Origin: Saccharibacillus deserti
Lineage (GTDB): Bacteria; Bacillota; Bacilli; Paenibacillales; Paenibacillaceae
Length of the DNA stretch: 64,000 nucleotides
Assembly: GCF_013618475.1 (NCBI RefSeq)
Contig: NZ_JABJVN010000010.1
Location: forward strand, 62,001 to 126,000
Direction of reading: 5' to 3'
The position numbers and the translations under genes are program-made. The notes beneath the pieces were generated by a model. The model saw only the letters and a list, made by a program, of their open reading frames with translations, searched no databases and was not told the DNA's origin. Shown in pieces: positions 60,952 to 64,000 of the stretch; the stretch's first letter is position 1, and every line of letters starts with the position of its first letter.

Positions 60952-60996
60952 AAAAAGCGCCGTCCGTCCTCTTTTTGAGGATGAACGGCGCTTTTT
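60952..60996 (-). terminator. Terminator of the small membrane protein gene
   Basis: Minus strand hairpin AAAAAGCGCCGTTCATCCTC / GAGGACGGACGGCGCTTTTT. Strong on both strands. Confidence 0.9.
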
Positions 60997-61021
60997 GCGC
61001 CTTTTTGGGCAGAAGACAGAC

Positions 61022-61204
61022 TCAGCTTTCCGTACGGCCCTGGCTTCGCAAGCCGCCGCGGACAGCGGAATAGGCAAGGACAAGGCCCGCACCGCTGTAC
61101 ATGACCGCTTGGACGTAATCGGGATACAGGAAAGAACGTACCCCTGCCGCTTCGAACACGACGATCAGCAGCGCACAACCCACCGCTTTGGCTTTTATAG
61201 ACAT
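61022..61204 (-). CDS. Small membrane protein, 60 residues
   Basis: A short protein with two hydrophobic segments (AVGCALLIVVFEAAGV and YVQAVMYSGAGLVLAYSAV) and a basic C-terminal tail. The start ATG at 61204 has a strong GAGGAGGTGG site, and a terminator follows 26 bases after the stop, so it is a real small gene. No family or partner is recognised. Confidence 0.75.
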   Translation of the reverse strand: MSIKAKAVGCALLIVVFEAAGVRSFLYPDYVQAVMYSGAGLVLAYSAVRGGLRSQGRTES

Positions 61205-61311
61205 CCGTATCCACCTCCTCTAATTCCGTGTACAACGACTATATAAGAATTTGCATAAGGTGTAAATGCTATTTTTATATGACCCGAATTGTAAGCGTTA
61301 TCTCGGTTCGC

Positions 61312-61347
61312 AAAAAAATTCCGGCAGGGCCTAAGCCCGCCGGAATT
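61312..61347 (-). terminator. Terminator of the secreted protein gene
   Basis: Minus strand hairpin AATTCCGGCGGGC / GCCCTGCCGGAATT with a TTAG loop, followed by TTTTT. Confidence 0.88.
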
Positions 61348-61368
61348 CGGTGCAGCCGCAGATGCGGT

Positions 61369-61935
61369 TTAAGGGATATACTGTTGGACGATCTTCACGA
61401 TAACCCCGTCTTTGACCGTAACATGGTAAGGGAACGCGCTCAGGTCGAGCAGGCCAAGCGAATTGTTGTATTGGGCGTCGAATTTGTCCAGACCAATCGA
61501 TTCATTCCAGTTGATCTCCATGTCTTCGTAGCTGCCGGTGTGATCGTAGATCTGCATCAGAACCTGGGCATCCGCAGCGACCGGCATTTTCACTTCGGTA
61601 ATATCGTTGTTCACGATATAGTAACCGTCCGGTGCTCCGCCCATTTCTTCGGCCGCGTCCGGATTTTCTTTCAGGAAGAGCTTGTTAGCCGCTTCGCCCG
61701 TATACCATCCGATCCGGTCGGTCTCGAGCTGGGTTACGCCGTTTGCGTCTTTTTCAACCGAGTTGATAAAGATCGTATATGTTTGTTCCGTCGAGGTTTC
61801 GTCGCTGGTGCCGGTTGTTTGTTCTGCCGGAGCGGCAGAAGCCGGAGTGACTACGCTAGAAGCCGGAAAGTATCCAAATCCGATCATAAAGGCCAGAATA
61901 CCTGTACCGATCATGCCGATTGTTGTCTTTTTCAT
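61369..61935 (-). CDS. Secreted hypothetical protein
   Basis: A 188-residue exported protein. A signal peptide (MIGTGILAFMIGFGYFPASS) ends near ASAAPAEQ, and a short Thr/Ser/Glu linker precedes a domain of about 135 residues: YTIFINSVEKDANGVTQLET, IGWYTGEAANKLFLKENPDA, and PYHVTVKDGVIVKIVQQYIP. The last strand pair suggests a beta-rich fold with a solvent-exposed surface. No family was recognised. The start ATG at 61935 has AAGGGGAG. It stands alone between a small membrane protein and a nitroreductase. Confidence 0.75.
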   Translation of the reverse strand: MKKTTIGMIGTGILAFMIGFGYFPASSVVTPASAAPAEQTTGTSDETSTEQTYTIFINSVEKDANGVTQLETDRIGWYTGEAANKLFLKENPDAAEEMGGAPDGYYIVNNDITEVKMPVAADAQVLMQIYDHTGSYEDMEINWNESIGLDKFDAQYNNSLGLLDLSAFPYHVTVKDGVIVKIVQQYIP

Positions 61936-62155
61936 TGTTGTTCTCCCCTTTCAGAGGTCCCTTGTTGTGCAAGTTCTCGGTAAGTCCTATTACCCTAAAG
62001 CTAGCTTGCACAAACTAATTTCTTAAATTTCCTTTATGTTTTCATTATAGGACCTGGTGTCAATAAAAGAGTGTCGATCCGATAAAGATGTTCTTACAAT
62101 ATTGACTTATTTGAAAGGGGATTCAGCAGGCAGGCATCTTCCGCGTCCGCGCATC

Positions 62156-62188
62156 AAAAAAGAAGCGGACTCGCACTCCCGCTTCTTT
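62156..62188 (-). terminator. Terminator of the second nitroreductase gene
   Basis: Minus strand hairpin AAGAAGCGG / CCGCTTCTT with a 10-base loop, followed by TTTT. Confidence 0.88.
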
Positions 62189-62229
62189 CCGTTTGGATTC
62201 GTTATTAAGGCTATCGATCTGCCGCCTTT

Positions 62230-62832
62230 TTATTTGAACACTTTGACGCGCTCTTCAATCGGTTGGAACGTCTTTTCTCCGGCCGGGGCAAGAGGCATTC
62301 CGAAAGGCATCTGGGCTCTCAGCAGCCAGCTCGAAGGCAGGTTCCAGGCTTCCTGGACGCCGGCGTCGATCAGCGGGTTGTAATGCTGAAGCGTAGCTCC
62401 GAGTCCCGCGTCGCTCAGCGCGGTCCATACGACAAGCTGCAGCATGCCCGAAGATTGGTCGGCCCAGATCGGGAAGTTATCGGCATACAGCGCAAACTGG
62501 TTCTGCAGGTTTTTTACGATGTCCTGGTCTTCAAAAAACAGAACCGTGCCGTACCCGCTTTTGAACGAGTCGATTTTGTCGGTTGTTCCGGCAAAAGCTT
62601 CTTCGGAAACAGCCACTTTTTTCAATTCGCCCAAAGTAAGGTCCCACAATTTCTCATGCTGTTCGCCAAACAGGACTACGGCGCGGGAAGTCTGGGAGTT
62701 AAACGAAGTTGGCGTATACTTGACCGCTTCTTCCACGATTTCCTGAATCTTCGCTTCGCTTACGGTTACGTCTTTGCCGATTGCATAAATGGAACGTCTG
62801 GATTTCAAAGCTTCGAAAAAGTCTTTTGCCAC
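62230..62832 (-). CDS. Nitroreductase-family protein (Frm2/YdgI-like)
   Basis: A 200-residue FMN oxidoreductase. The typical N-terminus FFEALKSRRSIYAIGKDVTV and YTPTSFNSQTSRAVVLFG with WTALSDAGLGATLQHYNPL are the fungal Hbn1/Frm2-like subgroup. Members reduce nitro compounds or fatty-acid-derived signals. The start is GTG at 62832 with AAGGAGG. It is read from a strong promoter (62888-62916) placed directly behind the DUF1266 gene, so it is an independent unit. Confidence 0.93.
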   Translation of the reverse strand: MAKDFFEALKSRRSIYAIGKDVTVSEAKIQEIVEEAVKYTPTSFNSQTSRAVVLFGEQHEKLWDLTLGELKKVAVSEEAFAGTTDKIDSFKSGYGTVLFFEDQDIVKNLQNQFALYADNFPIWADQSSGMLQLVVWTALSDAGLGATLQHYNPLIDAGVQEAWNLPSSWLLRAQMPFGMPLAPAGEKTFQPIEERVKVFK

Positions 62833-62887
62833 GGTAAAGGCCTCCTTGATCGGGTCATGAAAGTATATTTATAACTTTTCGTAATAA

Positions 62888-62916
62888 ACTATATAATATT
62901 CAAGTTTATACGTCAA
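62888..62916 (-). promoter_or_regulatory. Promoter of the second nitroreductase gene
   Basis: Minus strand TTGACG (62916-62911), 17-base spacer, TATAGT (62893-62888). An imperfect inverted repeat CGTATAAAC / GTTTATTACG spans it, a possible operator. Confidence 0.8.
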
Positions 62917-62924
62917 GTTCGCCC

Positions 62925-63596
62925 TTACTCGGAAGCCGGTTCCAGCGGCATGCCCCATTCCAAGCGTTTCCACAGACTGCGCGGATCGGTCAAAAGCTTG
63001 GATACGCAGACGACATAAGGTTTGGCCGCTTCGGCGGAAGGCTGGTTGGTCCAAATCTGCCGCCCCGCCAAATAGGCAGCTGCAAATTCGGGCCAGCCGC
63101 GATACAGGCTCTGGGCCCGCTGCGAAGCCGATTTTGCCAATTCGAGCGCACGTTCGCCTTCGAGCCAGCCCGCGGAATGGGCGGTGCGGCAGATGAATAC
63201 GTACTGCCCCAGGTCCCAAGCCGCGATTCCGGCCCGCGGAAGCTTGCCTGCGTACATCTGAACGAGACGAGCGTGGTTATACAAAGCGGCATTGCTGCTC
63301 AGGCGGTCGAAGTAGCACTCCCGGTCTTTGAACGACAAAGCTCCGAGAAACATCTCGGTCTTGCGGTACGAAGCCTGTCCGCCTTCTTCCAGCAGCCAGT
63401 TCAGATGCCGGTGCAGCGATTCTTCGTCTTTGACCGACCACGTATGGGACAAAAGCTTGCGAAGTTCTTCCCTGCGTGCAGTGGGCCAAGCGAATCCCGT
63501 TTCTTCGAGCAGCCCGTTCATTTGAAACAAAACGGCGCCGATCGCAAAAGCGCGCAGATTCTGTTCGTCCGTTCCTCTTAGGCGCAGCGTCTCCAT
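62925..63596 (-). CDS. DUF1266 protein
   Basis: A 223-residue cytoplasmic protein. The DUF1266 pattern is visible in AAWDLGQYVFICRTAHSAGW, with EGERALELAKSASQRAQSLY and GWPEFAAAYLAGRQIW. The start is ATG at 63596, 8 bases after AAAGGAG; the longer open frame upstream is not needed. It lies 17 bases after a TPR protein gene, so they are likely co-transcribed. Function unknown. Confidence 0.85.
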   Translation of the reverse strand: METLRLRGTDEQNLRAFAIGAVLFQMNGLLEETGFAWPTARREELRKLLSHTWSVKDEESLHRHLNWLLEEGGQASYRKTEMFLGALSFKDRECYFDRLSSNAALYNHARLVQMYAGKLPRAGIAAWDLGQYVFICRTAHSAGWLEGERALELAKSASQRAQSLYRGWPEFAAAYLAGRQIWTNQPSAEAAKPYVVCVSKLLTDPRSLWKRLEWGMPLEPASE

Positions 63597-63613
63597 CGCG
63601 GCAGCTCCTTTCT

Positions 63614-64000
63614 TCAAAAGCCATGAATATCCGGCAGCGGCTCGCCGGCCGGTTCGGGCAGGGCGGGCTGTGCCTCGACATCAGGCAGTTCGGGCCCGCG
63701 CGTGCGGCGCAGCAGCTTCCATCTGCGGGAAGAATACTGCTGCAGGACCCGGGCGATTTCCGTCAGCATCGGGCGGTTCCCGTCGGATGAGGCGGCTTCG
63801 ACGGCAAGTTCCTCCGCTTGTTCATAACGCCCCACGGCCACCCAGCAGCGAATCAGATACTCTGCCGCGTCATGCTGCAGCCCGACCTGGCAGGCCGCTT
63901 CGAAGAATTCGGCGGCCTGTTCGTACTGGGCCAGACGGAACAGAATATACCCGCCGTACAGCAGAATCAGAGGATCCTGTTCTTTGGGGTCGATATGATC
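63614..64000 (-). CDS. TPR-like protein, C-terminal part (truncated by window)
   Basis: The frame is open through base 64000, so only the last 128 residues are seen. Helical repeats of TPR type are visible (LYGGYILFRLAQYEQAAEFF, YLIRCWVAVGRYEQAEELAV), followed by a proline- and glutamate-rich tail. TPR proteins bind other proteins. It is just upstream of the DUF1266 gene, and the pair may act together. Confidence 0.75.
   Translation of the reverse strand, partial: DHIDPKEQDPLILLYGGYILFRLAQYEQAAEFFEAACQVGLQHDAAEYLIRCWVAVGRYEQAEELAVEAASSDGNRPMLTEIARVLQQYSSRRWKLLRRTRGPELPDVEAQPALPEPAGEPLPDIHGF

Overview
The window looks like a chromosomal segment of a GC-rich Gram-positive bacterium of the Paenibacillaceae (Paenibacillus or Saccharibacillus type). 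This is inferred from the strong AAGGAGG-type ribosome binding sites, the ATG/GTG/TTG starts, the sigma-A promoters (TTGACA-N17-TATAAT type), candidate CcpA cre sites, lipoprotein solute-binding proteins without dedicated ATPases, and gene families typical of that group. No tRNA, rRNA, CRISPR array, insertion sequence or prophage was recognised. Most genes lie on the minus strand.

Layout. 0-2 kb: end of a probable anti-sigma gene, an ECF sigma factor and an alpha/beta hydrolase. 2-10 kb: an alpha-1,6-mannan utilisation locus (GntR/periplasmic-binding regulator, GH125 exo-mannosidase, sugar ABC importer, double GH76 mannanase) with a readable promoter, operator and cre site. 10-15 kb: CBS protein, YcnI/YcnJ copper genes and a two-component system. 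15-22 kb: cardiolipin synthase, flavin reductase, aldo/keto reductase and a Fur-type siderophore permease pair. 22-28.6 kb: chemoreceptor, decayed FIST-GGDEF gene, HPr-like protein without the active histidine, and a MocR regulator.

28.7-35 kb is a toxic-anion block: marR-arsM-arsN1, arsR-arsB-arsC-phosphatase, then a fluoride riboswitch driving a CLC-F fluoride exporter. 35-40 kb: a receiver protein with Glu in place of the phospho-acceptor Asp, an AraC regulator and two tandem M3 oligopeptidases. 40-53.6 kb: a large glycan operon (two Lpl-type permeases, solute-binding lipoprotein, GH29 alpha-L-fucosidase, CBM9-like protein, a 967-residue transglutaminase-fold protein, GH18) with a divergent membrane-spanning AraC regulator. 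53.7-64 kb: YjgB-like secreted protein, two nitroreductases, PepF, a lipoprotein GH5-FnIII-CBM3 cellulase, an MFS transporter, small secreted or membrane proteins, a DUF1266 protein and a TPR protein cut by the window end.

The two glycan systems share a logic: an importer brings in oligosaccharides (energised, by inference, by an MsmX-type ATPase elsewhere), and enzymes without signal peptides finish the breakdown inside the cell, with possible carbon catabolite control. The best candidate for an undescribed system is the 40.3-50.6 kb operon, where a transglutaminase/thioredoxin-fold protein of unknown function sits between glycosidases.
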